Source: Symbiotaphrina buchneri (lineage: Eukaryota > Ascomycota > Symbiotaphrinales > Symbiotaphrinaceae). Taken from it: a stretch of DNA of 64,000 bases. Under the pieces are notes generated by a model. It was not told the DNA's origin. It worked only from the letters and a program-made list of their open reading frames with translations, and did not search any database. Shown piece after piece: positions 33,644-44,825 of the stretch. The DNA is taken from positions 558,001 to 622,000 of the forward strand of contig BCIG01000014.1 in assembly GCA_001599915.1 (NCBI GenBank). Reading direction: 5' to 3'. Position 1 is the stretch's first letter, and each line of letters begins with the position of its first letter. Position numbers and translations under genes: made by a program.

Positions 33644-34725
33644 ATGCGACTGCCGCTGCGCATTGCAATCGCAGTGACCCTCCTCGTCGTCCTCGGCTGC
33701 ATCCTCCAGCAACTCCGATATGCCGCGCCTAGCGATCTCTGGGCGAAGACGACCGATCTCGCCGACGGGCTGTGGTCGACATCTGAAGAGCTCGCCGACT
33801 CTGCCTCGGTGCCGGTGACAGCACCCTCGGGCGAAAGTGCAGCTGAGAATGCATCAACGGATAGGGTTGGGGATCAGGAAGATGCCCAGCAGCATCAATC
33901 GCCCGCAGCAAGCGACAAGATCATTGTCATGGGCCGCTTGCGCAGCGAAGACACGGACTGGGTAGCCAAGCATTTGCCGGCGTACGTCAGCTCCCGCAGA
34001 TCTAGATTGGCAGAACCAGACCAATCGTCGTCACACCGCCTACATCCCTGTACGGAATACAGTTATTCCGGCGACTTAACTAACATCTCCATTTGCTCTT
34101 TAGGTGGGACCGCGCCATCTACACCGTCGACGACCCCAGCGCCGACCTGGTGGTCCCCGTCAACAAGGGCAAAGAGTCGATGGTATACCTGACGTACATC
34201 ATCGACCACTACCACCGCCTACCAGAGTCCATCCTATTCCTGCACAGCCACCGCGACGGCTACCCGAAGGCCTGGCACAACGACGCGCTGAACTACGACA
34301 ACGTCGAGTCCGTCCGCGACCTGCGCCTCGAGTACGTGCAGAACCACGGCTACGCTAACCTGCGCTGCAACCCCATCCCAGGATGCCCGGACGAGGTCCA
34401 GCCCTTCCGCTTGCCCGTAGAGGAACGCCGTGATGCAGAGAAGGCGTTTCCGGAGGCGTGGGAGTTTATGTTTAATAATACTAATGTTCCCCCAGTTGTG
34501 GGAGTACCGTGTTGTAGTCAGTTTGCCGTTTCTAGGAACCAGGTGCTTGCGAGACCCTGGGAGGCGTACTATCGTTATCGGGAATGGTTGCTCAAGTCTC
34601 CGTTGGGCGATGATATAACCGGGAGAGTGTTTGAGTATCTCTGGCATATCATCTTTGGCCAGGATGCTGTCAGTTGCCCCGATATTGATCGCTGTTACTG
34701 TGACGTGTTTGGGAAGTGCTACTAG
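33644..34725 (+). CDS. DUF3431 protein, type II membrane or secretory-pathway protein
   Basis: Two exons (33644-33981 and 34104-34725; 122-nt intron) give 319 residues. It starts MRLPLRIAIAVTLLVVLGCI, a short basic head followed by a hydrophobic helix, so a signal anchor or signal peptide is likely. A Ser/Glu-rich stalk of about 75 residues leads to the DUF3431 domain: VMGRLRSEDTDWVAKHLPAW, then VDDPSADLVVPVNKGKESM, VYLTYIIDHYHRLPESILFL, HSHRDGYPKAWHND and GVPCCSQFAVSRNQVL. The conserved HSHR and W-H pairs suggest a metal- or sugar-related active site, and the arrangement recalls glycosyltransferase-like secretory enzymes, but no activity is established for this family to my knowledge. The C-terminal cysteines (CPDIDRCYCDVFGKCY) may form disulphides. 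The first in-frame ATG is 33644. Confidence 0.9.
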
Positions 34726-34955
34726 GATTCGAGCGTTTCGGTCTTGGATCCCATTTGGACGTTCGACATATACCATGTACAGATAGACATAGGGGATGAG
34801 CAGGGGTCGGCTCATAGTGAATGTAACATCTTCAATAGTAATTTCGAACCAGAGATTATCTGCTTGTTCTACAGTAGATCCTCCTGTGTCCAATAATGCT
34901 TGTCCCTCAGTATCTGACTCCTGGAATGCATACCCGTAGACTCCACCAGTTCCTC

Positions 34956-36494
34956 TCAGATCATAACTTTCCGTTCATCATGTACAAACCTGACGAATGC
35001 GCCTCCTTTCGCCGCCCGCTGTGCCCTAATCCATTTTTCTATATCCTTGGCCTCCGCATGCCGTTTGGTCCAGAGATTCTCTTTCGCCTGTCTCTGCACT
35101 CTCTCCCTTTCCAGCTGCACCAGTCTCCAATCATGATCGGCGCTGCCAATGATGACGTTCTGCCATTCCTTCTTCACCTCGTCGTCTTCCACCGGAACGG
35201 GCAAATCTTCGGGAACCCAGCCCTGCTTCACAACCACAGTCTCAATCCGTCTCCAGCCGCCTAGCCATTCTGCGTTCTGACCCTCCTCGCCCCACTGCAG
35301 GGCTGGCAACCACTCATTGCAACCTTCAAGATCCAGCCATTTGAGGCAGTAGGTAGCCTTGCTGAGTCGGCGAAGGATGCCCGCAGCTTCGGACCAGTCG
35401 CCGTGGAAGATCGAGTAAAAGTCGGTGGCGCTGAACGAAACAGACGGCGAGAACTTGCTACTGATGGAGGCTGTTTTGGAGTTGGGTGTCAACGTCGGGA
35501 CTGGCCAGTAAGCGAGAGATAGATGTGTGAGCGTAGCTAGATGTTGGGAAAAGTCCAAGAGTCGAGCCCATGAGACCTGAGGATGTGGATGGGAGAGAGA
35601 AAGGTGTGTTAAGTTCGGAAAGCGCGCGGTAACAAGGAACTGAGGGATCGGATCGGCGGCGTCAGCAATCGCCTCCCAATCGTCATCCTCATCAGAAGCG
35701 GATGAAGAATGTGGCGGCGTTGAAGGGACCTGGACATGTGACTGCTTGTTGAAGAACTGTCGTAGTTGTGGGAAGGTGATGCCCCGGCCCATTGAGCCCG
35801 AAAGATCAAGTCGACTTATATCTTCACTTCCTGTACCACCCTCCAACTCATCGTTATCAAGCATCAACAGCTTCAGCGCCGAGTAGACCACCCCGTTGCG
35901 AACCCCATACACGGAAACATAACTCAGTAGTATGCTCTTCACGGCAGGGGGTAATGTTCCGAGCCAGTATTGATCATACTCCACATGCCAGTCCCAATTT
36001 GTTGCAAGTGATTTAAGACACTGGTCCATGAGGCTTCTCTGCCTTACATACGAGGTCCCTGGTAGGCGATCAACCCGCCTGGGCCGCTCCCACTCGTCCT
36101 GTGTCTGAGAAGTGGTCTTTCGTGCGGATGAGGGAGCATGCTTGCTCGCGACTAGCCAACTAGTCGGTGGCGGGGGCCCCGGAGGCCCTCTTCTTGATCT
36201 AGTCGCCATTCCGGGCCGGGGGCGTGGAGGAGGGGTATCCGCGACCTGGAGGATCTCCCTGAGAGAGGGATGCACCGTCCGAGCAGTAGCAAGCTCAGCA
36301 AACTTAGCGGCCTGTTCAGGCGTACGAGGCTGATTGCGCCGTAGCTGAGCTAGGATCTCGTTCACAGATGAGGGCGAAGATGCAGTGGACTGGCCCTTGG
36401 AGCCGGTGGACGGCGAGGCTGCGCATGTCGTGAGCGTATGGTGGGATGTGCTCGGAGGCTTGGTAAACTGAGACTTGTGATATTTTTTGGGCAT
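34956..36494 (-). CDS. Leucine-rich-repeat-like protein of unknown function
   Basis: A single minus-strand exon of 512 codons. Residues 1-130 are basic, proline- and serine-rich and probably disordered (MPKKYHKSQFTKPPSTS). From about residue 145 the protein is ordered: RSLMDQCLKSLATNWDWHVE, then LGTLPPAVKSILLSYVSVYG. LRR-like strand/helix units follow (DISRLDLSGSMGRGITFPQL; FPNLTHLSLSHPHPQVSWAR; LATLTHLSLAYWPVP; YCLKWLDLEGCNEWLPALQW). The C-terminus is a charged helix (LVQLERERVQRQAKENLWTK). The layout resembles F-box/LRR or RNI-type proteins without an obvious F-box. Related ascomycete proteins are, as I recall, sometimes labelled tafazzin; I see no acyltransferase HX4D motif here. Function is not assigned. 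The 3' end lies 230 bp from the converging DUF3431 stop. Confidence 0.82.
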   Translation of the reverse strand: MPKKYHKSQFTKPPSTSHHTLTTCAASPSTGSKGQSTASSPSSVNEILAQLRRNQPRTPEQAAKFAELATARTVHPSLREILQVADTPPPRPRPGMATRSRRGPPGPPPPTSWLVASKHAPSSARKTTSQTQDEWERPRRVDRLPGTSYVRQRSLMDQCLKSLATNWDWHVEYDQYWLGTLPPAVKSILLSYVSVYGVRNGVVYSALKLLMLDNDELEGGTGSEDISRLDLSGSMGRGITFPQLRQFFNKQSHVQVPSTPPHSSSASDEDDDWEAIADAADPIPQFLVTARFPNLTHLSLSHPHPQVSWARLLDFSQHLATLTHLSLAYWPVPTLTPNSKTASISSKFSPSVSFSATDFYSIFHGDWSEAAGILRRLSKATYCLKWLDLEGCNEWLPALQWGEEGQNAEWLGGWRRIETVVVKQGWVPEDLPVPVEDDEVKKEWQNVIIGSADHDWRLVQLERERVQRQAKENLWTKRHAEAKDIEKWIRAQRAAKGGAFVRFVHDERKVMI

Positions 36495-36967
36495 CTGACC
36501 GCTGCTTTAAAAGAACGAGGTAACCTGCACCCTGCTCGCTGAAATAATGTTGCAATGCCGACCGTTCTTTGTCCAACCGGTGGTGTAGCAGTGAATTCCA
36601 GAGTCGGCAGCCGGTGTACTGGATGTCTGCAGGTTCGAAGAGGCAGTGGCGGGGTTAACTGTCCGAATCGGGTTTAAGGTAAGTTGTGCTGTCTGTTTGT
36701 CTCGTATGGTATTCTAACCTTACACGTATTTACTGTATGTTCAGTCAGCCCCCTGCCCCTGAACATTAGGATCCTCAGCCGCATAATATTAGGCCTTGCC
36801 ATTGCAGGCTTGCTACAGTGGACATGCATATACATTGAATAGTGCCAGCTTCGTCATGCCAATACGCTTCCATGGAGTATGATACATTCTCAGAATTACC
36901 GGCCACAAAAGGATCTTATCCGGCGTCGACAAGTGATTTGCGCAGGAACAGACTTTTGCCAGGGCTC
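36495..36967. other. Intergenic between LRR-like gene and coronin
   Basis: 473 bases between two minus-strand genes, holding the LRR-like gene's promoter and the coronin 3' UTR. No ORF or RNA gene is supported. Confidence 0.4.
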
Positions 36968-39387
36968 CTACGACCGGGCGGCCTCTAGCTCAAGTTCCAG
37001 CTGCCTTATTCTTTCGTTGTTCCACATGCTCGTCATGCTCTCGTTCAATCTCGTCTTCAATCGGTCCACCTCAGCTGTCAAACGAGTGATCTTGTCGTTC
37101 TGATCGTCCATTGTCTTGTTTTGGTGCTGCAGGAGCGCTTTGATGTCACGAAGCTGATCATGCAGGTCAGAGGATTCGCTGCTGCCCGATGCATTACCGG
37201 GTTTTCCGGCTTTGGATGGGGCATCATTCTCGCCCTTTACGCCCCACAGTCCGCTATTGCTTCTCTGAGGGAGATATTTCTCAGGCTCAGCCTTGATATC
37301 GACATTGGTAGGTTCATCTTTGGGAGCCCCAGATGGCGAAGACCACAAAGTCGGCCCGCTTGTCTTTTGCTCCATCCGTGTAACCGCGGGAGTCGAGGGT
37401 TCGGATGCCTTGCTAGGCTTTTCAACGCTGGACGAGGGACTGGTAACAGTCGCTGGACTGCTCGCTGTCTTTTGCTCCATACGCTCAGTGACATTTCGTT
37501 CGTGTGGCTTGGGAATTTCTTCGAAGCTGGATGCATCATCTTCTTCTTCCTCTTCGCCGGGTTTGTCGGCATATTTGGCGGCCATGTCTGCGATAGAGCC
37601 TTTCTGTGTCTTAATGTCGGGAGGAGGCGCTCTCATGGTGGCTGCAGGTGCTGCCTTCTGTTGTTCGGGCTCTTTCTTGGGTTCAGGAGCTTTAGCTGGA
37701 GCAGGAGCTGATGTTGGCGGCTTGTAGTCAGATGCCACTTCAACAGGTGCTTCGCCAGCGTAGACGCTGGCAAGATCGATCTTCGGTGGAAGCGCATCCT
37801 TGCCACCGAGCCATTCCGCTGCTGACATGGCTGGTTTGGTACCCACTGCTGGAGGGTAGATGTCACCTTGGAATACTTCTGCCCTACGAGGTACGATGAA
37901 CGAGATCGGCTCAATGTGAGTATCATTGACGGTCTTGTACGCTCGCATGACCTCATTCTCGTGGGTCTGTCTTCTGTTAGCCAAAAACTCCCGCTTCTCA
38001 GCAGATTAACGTACATTGACACCCCGCTTAGGCAGGAACGCAACTCCCCGCTGAGGGTCGGCAGATTTGTATTCCGATAAGTATTCAAACTTGTCGTTCT
38101 CATATTCGAAATACCGTATGTTACCATCCCTATCGAATTTCAGCCAGGGTTTCAGATTATTAGACACTTGTACAAACCCTTTGCCAGCTACATATAAGCA
38201 CTGAGTGCCATCATCCCAAAACGGCATGGCTACACCTGATATGGAATCAAGGATTTGGAATCCTCCAACTGGCTCTTTCGGACTTTTGATATCCCACAAT
38301 CCTAGTTGACGATCGCTCATTCTCGAAAAGCCAGTTGTTGCTATTCGGTCATGTTCTCCCATCCATACTGCACGGCTGTTTTTTGCTCCTGCATGACCTG
38401 GCCCTTCGTGTACAGGCTTTTCTTGACGAGCGTCCCAGATCCTGAGCTTTTTGTCGCGGGACGTCGTCACCATCAATGAACCAGTGGCGTTCCAGGACAT
38501 TGACTGTACGATATCATTGTGTTTCAGCGTCAGACGTGGGGTGCCCGCCTCGACATCCCATATTTTGATGGTATAATCACCAGAAGAGCTGGCAAGTACA
38601 TTTTCTGCAGAAGGGTGGAAGAGTACATGCCCGACTTTCCTATTCATGCACCGTCAGAAAGGCCACCCGAAGGAGGAGAAAGAATTACCTTGAATGGCCT
38701 GTCAATCTAGCTACAGGGCTGACATCTTCGGGGTCCTCGGCGTCGGTGTATAGAGTAAAACCCTCCGGGACTTTCCATAAGAAGACCTGAGCATTGCTGT
38801 GAGCGTGTGGTGCCATGCCGTGCGACTGTAACATTCATTACCTTTCCGTCATCTGAACCGGAAGCAATGAAAGTATCATCAAATGGGCTCCTATGATATT
38901 ATTCAGACAAAGTCCTAACGAGACCATTACAAGCTTAGACTGACCAGTCTGTATCAAGAACCGGGGCTGTATGACCTCTGAAGAGCGGTATGCGCTCTGG
39001 AAGTCTTCCCCGTTCATTGAGAGGGATCACAGCGAATGCACCACCGCCGCTAGCTTCCCAATTGACAGCAAGGTAATGTGGGTTCACCTGTAGAAGGTCA
39101 GAGTTGTTCTGTTGCGCCACATTTGTATTGTGCACCTTGATGATGTTCGAGTCCCAAGCGTTCTTGGAGACCCTCAGATTGTCATAGCATTGCTCCTTCA
39201 TAATTGTTAGCGACTCAGGAATGAATGGATGAGCTACTCGCACATGATATGTACCTTTTTTGTTGGCTGTCCAAAGACATGTCCTGTTATCACCGGTGGT
39301 CAGACGTAGTCCAAAAGGAGCTCCTTTGTCGCGGAGCTGAGCCAGAAACTCACGATACTTCGACGCGCGCACAAAGCGGCCAGACAT
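36968..39387 (-). CDS. CRN1: Coronin, actin-binding WD40 protein
   Basis: Coronin binds F-actin and Arp2/3 and tunes actin patch turnover and endocytosis at the cell cortex. Eight minus-strand exons: 39387-39354, 39283-39255, 39195-39136, 39087-38945, 38890-38842, 38786-38689, 38639-38015 and 37966-36968. They encode 678 residues. The family-defining start MSGRFVRASKYRHVFGQPTK appears only after removing two introns. Next come EQCYDNLRVSKNAWDSNIIK, NWEASGGGAFAVIPL, the WD repeats (GSDDGKVFLWKVPEGF; SSSGDYTIKIWDVE; TSRDKKLRIWD) and the coronin extension YIEPISFIVPRRAEVF-like (here HIEPISFIVPRRAEVF). A long unique region follows with two RMEQKT copies, an acidic patch, and a C-terminal coiled coil (about 600-678) expected to oligomerise and bind Arp2/3. 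Introns are 48-70 nt. It shares a 375-bp divergent promoter with ArgRS. Confidence 0.97.
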
Positions 39388-39762
39388 GAGGTCGATAGGG
39401 CTCCAGACAAAATCAGTGGTCCAATTCAGGGATCTGGTAAGAGTAAGAGAGGTGGATAATGCTTTGTTTTTGTGACGGACAGGTTGAGTCGTGCTGTGAT
39501 GTGCTGTGCTGTGAGCAGCTCGAGAAGCTGTCGCAGATGTGTCGCATGTTAGGAACTAAGCTCCCCAGTCAGCCTTGGAACCGAAGGCGGTGGGGCTAGC
39601 GCCATGGCTAAGCCCGCCTTTAGCCTCTGGTTTCTCCGACGAAAAAAGACCACCAAAAAGCAGAAAGTTCAAGATGCACCTTGACTCATAAAACGAATGC
39701 TCACACGGTAGATGAGAATATTCCATCTTTTAAAGCGATCATTCCGTTAGGGCTTCAGGTGT
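39388..39762. promoter_or_regulatory. Divergent promoter, coronin / arginyl-tRNA synthetase
   Basis: A 375-bp region between two divergent start codons. It contains one perfect TGACTCA (39682-39688), the Gcn4/CpcA half-site consensus, 75 nt upstream of the first ArgRS ATG. A poly-A patch (GAAAAAAGACCACCAAAAAG) near 39640-39660 might favour nucleosome depletion. Confidence 0.6.
39682..39688. promoter_or_regulatory. TGACTCA, Gcn4/CpcA-type site
   Basis: A perfect copy of the bZIP site used by Gcn4 (yeast) and CpcA/Cpc1 (filamentous fungi) in amino-acid starvation control. Aminoacyl-tRNA synthetase genes are known targets of that response. A second TGACTCA lies at 39845-39851, inside the predicted mitochondrial leader of the same gene. 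Confidence 0.55.
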
Positions 39763-42154
39763 ATGCGAGCCCCTGCTCTCCGAACAGTCTTGTGCAACCG
39801 GCTTCAGCTCCCTAGCGCCACGGTTCTACGACGCTCGCCATTCGTGACTCAATCGCTGCGTTCCAGTCATTCGGGGCGCCAGTCATTTCCGCCATTGCCT
39901 GCCCAGGTACAACCATTAATTGATAAAGGTCCTATTTCGCGCTCAAATCTTCCTCGGAAGACCTACTCTATAACCATGGCAGCCCTCCAAAGCGGTCATA
40001 CGCCCTCAATGGATGACCTTACCTCGACGCTCTCCTCCTTGGGCATATCCGATGTCACAAAATATGAAAACTCCTACCCCAGCATAAACCCCATCGACAT
40101 ATACAGAGCACATCTTACCGATCTCCTCGCTCCAGTGACAGGGGTCGACCCAAAGATCATATATCCTGCCATTCAATGGACTCAGACGCTTGATAAAGGT
40201 GACCTAGTCTTGCCTGTAGCGGCACTTAGAGTGAAGGGGAAGAAGCCGCCGGAGCTGGCAGCTGAGTGGGGTGAAAAGGTTTGCTCCACACAATATCCCA
40301 AGTGAAAGCTCTTTTTAAGGTTAACCTTTTTCTAGTTCCCTGAGTCACCTCTTGTGGAGAAACCGACCGTGAACCCACCGTATCTGCAATTCTACTTCAA
40401 ACCTGGGCCTCTGGCGAGACTTGTGCTTCCTGCCATCCTCAAAAGCCGAGACAATTACGGGTTCAACCCGAATCTTGGGCTGAAGGATCCTTCGGACCCA
40501 AGCAAAGGCAGGAAGCGGATCATCGTGGAGTTCTCCTCCCCCAATATTGCGAAACCTTTCCATGCCGGACATCTCCGAAGTACCATAATCGGGGGTTTCC
40601 TGAGCAACCTCTTCGAGCGAGCGGGTTGGGATGTTATTCGAATGAACTATCTGGGAGATTGGGGAAGACAATACGGCCTGTTGGCGAATGCCTACTCGAA
40701 ATTTGGAAACGAGGAGGCCCTGAAGGCGAACCCGATTGGACATCTCTTCGATATATACGTGCAGATTAACAAGATAGCCGGTCCACAACAAGATGAAATC
40801 GACGCTAAAAAGAAGGAGATTCGAGAGATAAGCCTGAAGATCGAGCAGGCCAAGAAAATCGAAGCACCCACGGAGCAGGACATCGAAGCAGTAAAAGAGC
40901 TGGGGGAGAAAGTGGTCGCTTTGTCCAATGAAGTTACCGAACTGGAGGAGAAGAGCGAGAATGGAAAGGCTCGTGCTTATTTCAAGCGGATGGAAGAAGG
41001 CAATCCGGAAGCCCTAGCTCTGTGGAGGAAATTCAGAGACTTGAGCATCGAAAAGTACAAGCAGACCTACAGTCGACTCAATATCCACTTTGACGACTAC
41101 TCTGGAGAATCCCAGGTCAAACCCGAGAGCATGGATGCTGTAGCAAAGCAGTTGCAGGAGCGGGGCGTGTCTGAGGAGTCGGAGGGTGCTGTGATCGTGG
41201 ACCTTACAAAACATTCCAAGAAGCTAGGAAAAGCCCTCGTGAGGAAGAAGGATGGGTCGACACTGTACTTGACCAGAGATATCGGTGCAGCGGTCGAGCG
41301 TTACGATAAGTACAAGTTCGACAGGATGATATATGTTGTTGCTTCCCAACAAGACCTGCACCTTGCCCAGCTCTTCAAGATCGAGGAGCTCATGGGAAGG
41401 AAGGACATTGCCGAGAAATGCCAGCACATCAATTTTGGTATGGTATTGGGCATGAGCACTCGAAAAGGCACTGTTAAATTCCTTGACGACATTCTTCAAG
41501 ATGTGGGTGACAAAATGCACGAAGTTATGCGTACGAATCAGTCGAAGTATGAGCAGGTGGAAGATCCGGATAAGACAGCTGATATTCTGGGTATCACGGC
41601 TGTTATGGTACAGGATATGAGTGGAAAGCGGTGAGTAATCAGAAGTATTGTCAGAACGTTTTCGCTAATATAAAGTTTCAGCATCAACAACTATGAATTC
41701 TCCATAGAGAGAATGACCTCCTTCGAGGGAGACACTGGTCCGTACCTTCAGTATGCCCATGCTCGTCTTTGTTCGATAACCCGGAAAGCTGGTATACTGC
41801 ATGAAGAACTGCTCAGTGCGGATCTTTCCCTCCTGACCGAGTCGCATGCCATCAATGTTGTCCGGGCAATAGCCCAGTGGCCCGACGTGGTGCAAAACAC
41901 TCTGAAGACACTGGAGCCTGTTACAGTCCTGGTGTACTTGTTCCGCATGACTCACATGTTGAGTTCCAGCTATGACCACCTACAAGTAATTGGGAGCGAA
42001 CCGGAACTGAAGAAGGCGAGGCTGGCACTGTATGAATGTGCCCGCCAAGTGCTCTATAATGGGATGAGGCTGTTGGGATTGAGCCCAGTAGAGAGGTGAG
42101 GATCTTTGCAACGTTTTGACACGATTTGACTTGCTGACAATTGTTAGGATGTGA
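39763..42154 (+). CDS. RRS1: Arginyl-tRNA synthetase, probably dual cytosolic/mitochondrial
   Basis: This class I synthetase charges tRNA-Arg. Four exons (39763-40278, 40336-41630, 41682-42095 and 42148-42154) give 743 residues. Visible: the class I HIGH-equivalent FSSPNIAKPFHAGHLRSTII, then RMNYLGDWGRQYGLLANAYS, VDLTKHSKKLGKALVRKKDG, LYLTRDIGAAVERYDKY, the KMSKS-region counterpart GMVLGMSTRKGTVKFLDDI, and the anticodon-binding domain ending SPVERM. The last exon is only 7 nt, yet it supplies the Met of the family-typical VERM end. The first 71 residues are rich in Arg/Ser and poor in acids (MRAPALRTVLCNRLQLPSAT), like a mitochondrial presequence. A second in-frame ATG at 39976 (MAALQSGHTP) gives the 672-residue cytosolic length. 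Two forms from alternative starts are my inference; yeast instead has separate genes. Confidence 0.97.
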
Positions 42155-44825
42155 GGTTTCACTCTTTTGCTGGCATGTTTCTCTGGATGTCTATGTGCTT
42201 TCGATGTATCATCTGATGTCCGAAACTGGGCTATACCTGGCGTCAAAGATGCTTTGACTTTGCATATTGCACTACGTCTCGGCCTGGCCATCTGTTTTCT
42301 GCCACTTAGACGGACCGCTTGGTTGAGAACAGTTTTTCAACGTTGATTTGTCACCTAGCAAGACGAATGCAGGAAAAGAAGCTGCCAAATCCACATTGAT
42401 GTTTGGGAATATCCGGATAATGCCCCCTTATGCAGGCCCATGATCGTCGCCTTACTATTTCCGGTCTGCTCAAGTCCCCACGTTTACAGCCGTATGGTTT
42501 GGAGCTTACCCGTCCAGAGAGCCTCTGCTCGGATTACCGCATTGGGTTTCAGCATGCGGGGCGGCCAATGAGTCTGACGTGGCTGGTGGCAGTCTAAATG
42601 GCTAGCTGCAGGGACAATTGTGATTGCACTGACACTTATCCAGAGCCGCCGATGAGCCTTTGACCGGAATAGATGGCCGAAAGATTGCGCCTCGCCATCA
42701 TGGGAATGTGGCCGGAGGCATAAGGTATGCGGAGCACTTGTCAAGAATTGCTGGGCTATAGAAAGTGAACCGATTCGCCGCCGCACCTGAGGGCCCAGAT
42801 CACGATCTCCTTCAACCCGGAGAGAAGGTGATCCTCCAATCAACTGTAAGGGACATGCATTGCCAAGGACAGGCCCAGAAAGTACGAGACCATAAAACGT
42901 TAAAGGAGATCAACAAAAGGCGGTGAACAAGCATTTGCCCGGCAGCAAAGTATCAGTGACCTCGCCGTTGCCGCTCCACCAACCACGTCTAATTGTCGAT
43001 TCTTTGAAGCAGACCAATTATTCCTGACCAGTCCTCGTGCTTGTGCTTATGCTCGTGATCATCCAGATCCTCCGCCAAGGTCCTCCGCACCAATTTGACC
43101 AAATCGAGCAACTTGGCGAAAACCGCGACCTCGAATGGTCCATGAATCTAAAGAAGCATCTCAAGGAACAAATGTTCTCAGACGTATCGAGTCTCTTCTA
43201 TGTAAGGAGAGGATAGATTAATTACTACTTCGTACATGGTTGTGACCATCTCCGAATACTCTGACTTTCTGCAACCGAGCCAAGAACTGGCCTTAGAAGG
43301 ATAATCCCTGAATGAGGCTGTTGATCATTGGACGAGCAGTGAGCCACTGGTGATAAGTCGATCGTGTACCTTCAACAGTCCGGTTGGACCAATGTCTTTT
43401 CTCTCTTGCCTGGGAGCCGGCCCAGGAGCCGGCCAGGAGAGTTTTAAGGCAGGGCATAGGTCCTCCGTTTCTTTCCGTGCTCTACCGGTAATCCATAGTC
43501 TCTGCACCTCCTTACACCAGAATCTCAGTATCTGTGCTAGTTTCTGGAGTGGAGAGCTCCTCTTGTGCCTATTTTTGCAACTGCATGAACAATAATGGGG
43601 TCGGCGAGAAACAATGGGTTCTCCTTCCACTGAAGGGTTTGCGTTACCCACCCTCGGAGCAACGGTAGCTGGAACGGAAATACCGCAAACCGCAGGACTT
43701 GGCTCGCTGGACAAGTTTACAATCACGGGGAAGATGGATAATCACCTACATCGACAGTTTGTCAATCAAATATATTTTCATATAACTGGCTTTAAGTCCT
43801 ATTCCATCATGGAAGTCTGGCGTCAGCAGGCAGCATTGAGATAATGGGCACAATTATAGCAGGGCACAAACGGGATGTCGATGTAACATGAGGTGAGGTA
43901 AGGTAGTTTGCTTGTATGTGCCTTTTTTTGTGTGTATTTGTATGTCTAGATGCACCCCAGAGTGGCTTGTGGACCGGCACTGGATCGTCAAGGTTATCTA
44001 TACCATCTCACTCCCGCTTTGCTCCTCTTCCTCTCCTCCCTCCTGGCTCCCCATGTCCCGTCTCAGAGGCAGACAAATCAATTGAGGCAAATGGCCGTCG
44101 GATCCTGGGCAGCTTACATCCCCGGCGCTACCCTTGCTCGCACATCAGAGTTCTGAAGCCCCCCTTGACCGGTGCTTTCTTCTTCTCCAGGCGAAAGAAC
44201 CGGAGGTCCAGCCATAGGTCCGCTTGTTTGTTAGCTCTCCCGTCTCACATTCTCAGGGAGCCAGTGAGGACGTCCTGCGTCTGCGTCGTGCGTCTTGCAT
44301 CGTGCGTCGGCCCTAGCTTTAACTAGAAGCCATCGCCCGCTCTACGAGTGTCGTACATTTCTTTCATTACCTTACCTTCCAGTACCTTACCCGACTGTTG
44401 CTCACACCCACGCACACACTCTCAATCACTCATGCTCACTCCAACACTCATTATTCATTTGGGCTTTAGTCACCACCGCCTTCACTCAGTGCACTCACCC
44501 CACCCCTCCCAACAAGGTCAAACACCATGGCGGAACCATACAATCACCACCACTGAACGGTATCGAGCGTTGTCTCGATAGCCGCTCATCCACCGTGCAA
44601 ACTTGCTTTTGCTGGACGGTGACTCAAATGTCGAAAGCAGTGTCAAAGCACCCGTTATCGATAACTATCCGCCTCAGCTCGCCTCGTCTATCGGTCGATT
44701 TAACCTTTCACCTTCCCGCCGCTGTTTCGCTTTCGGTTATTCAATAACAGTCGCATCCCCACTCTGAAACCTCGCTCACCCGACTGTTCCTCCCCCGGCG
44801 TCTAAGCGGGTCCCAGCACCAGACC
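42155..44825. other. Intergenic region and pyrimidine-rich leader of the following gene
   Basis: 2.7 kb without a supported main gene. The first part should hold the ArgRS 3' UTR. From about 43960 to 44825 the + strand is C/T- and CA-rich, typical of a fungal core promoter and leader. Within it are three upstream ATG frames: 44432-44581, 44527-44556 and 44628-44747. No RNA gene or transposon is recognised. Confidence 0.45.
44527..44556 (+). promoter_or_regulatory. Possible upstream ORF (9 codons, MAEPYNHHH)
   Basis: An ATG in near-ideal context (acaccATGG) opens a 9-codon frame ending TGA, about 270 nt before the main start at 44826. If the transcript includes it, it should strongly capture scanning ribosomes. 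It may regulate translation of the downstream gene, or mark a leader intron that I cannot see. The transcription start is unknown. Confidence 0.35.

Noticed and set aside
34720-34745. GGATTCGAGC near the DUF3431 stop, resembling a minus-strand tRNA T arm
   Set aside because: No matching stems, and it overlaps coding sequence and its immediate 3' flank.
34234-34893. 219-codon antisense frame over the DUF3431 gene
   Set aside because: The sense strand carries a clear conserved domain; the antisense frame is a by-product of GC-rich third positions.
43400-43440. Repeated GAGCCGGCC words
   Set aside because: Two short direct copies about 11 nt apart only; not a transposon end or an array.
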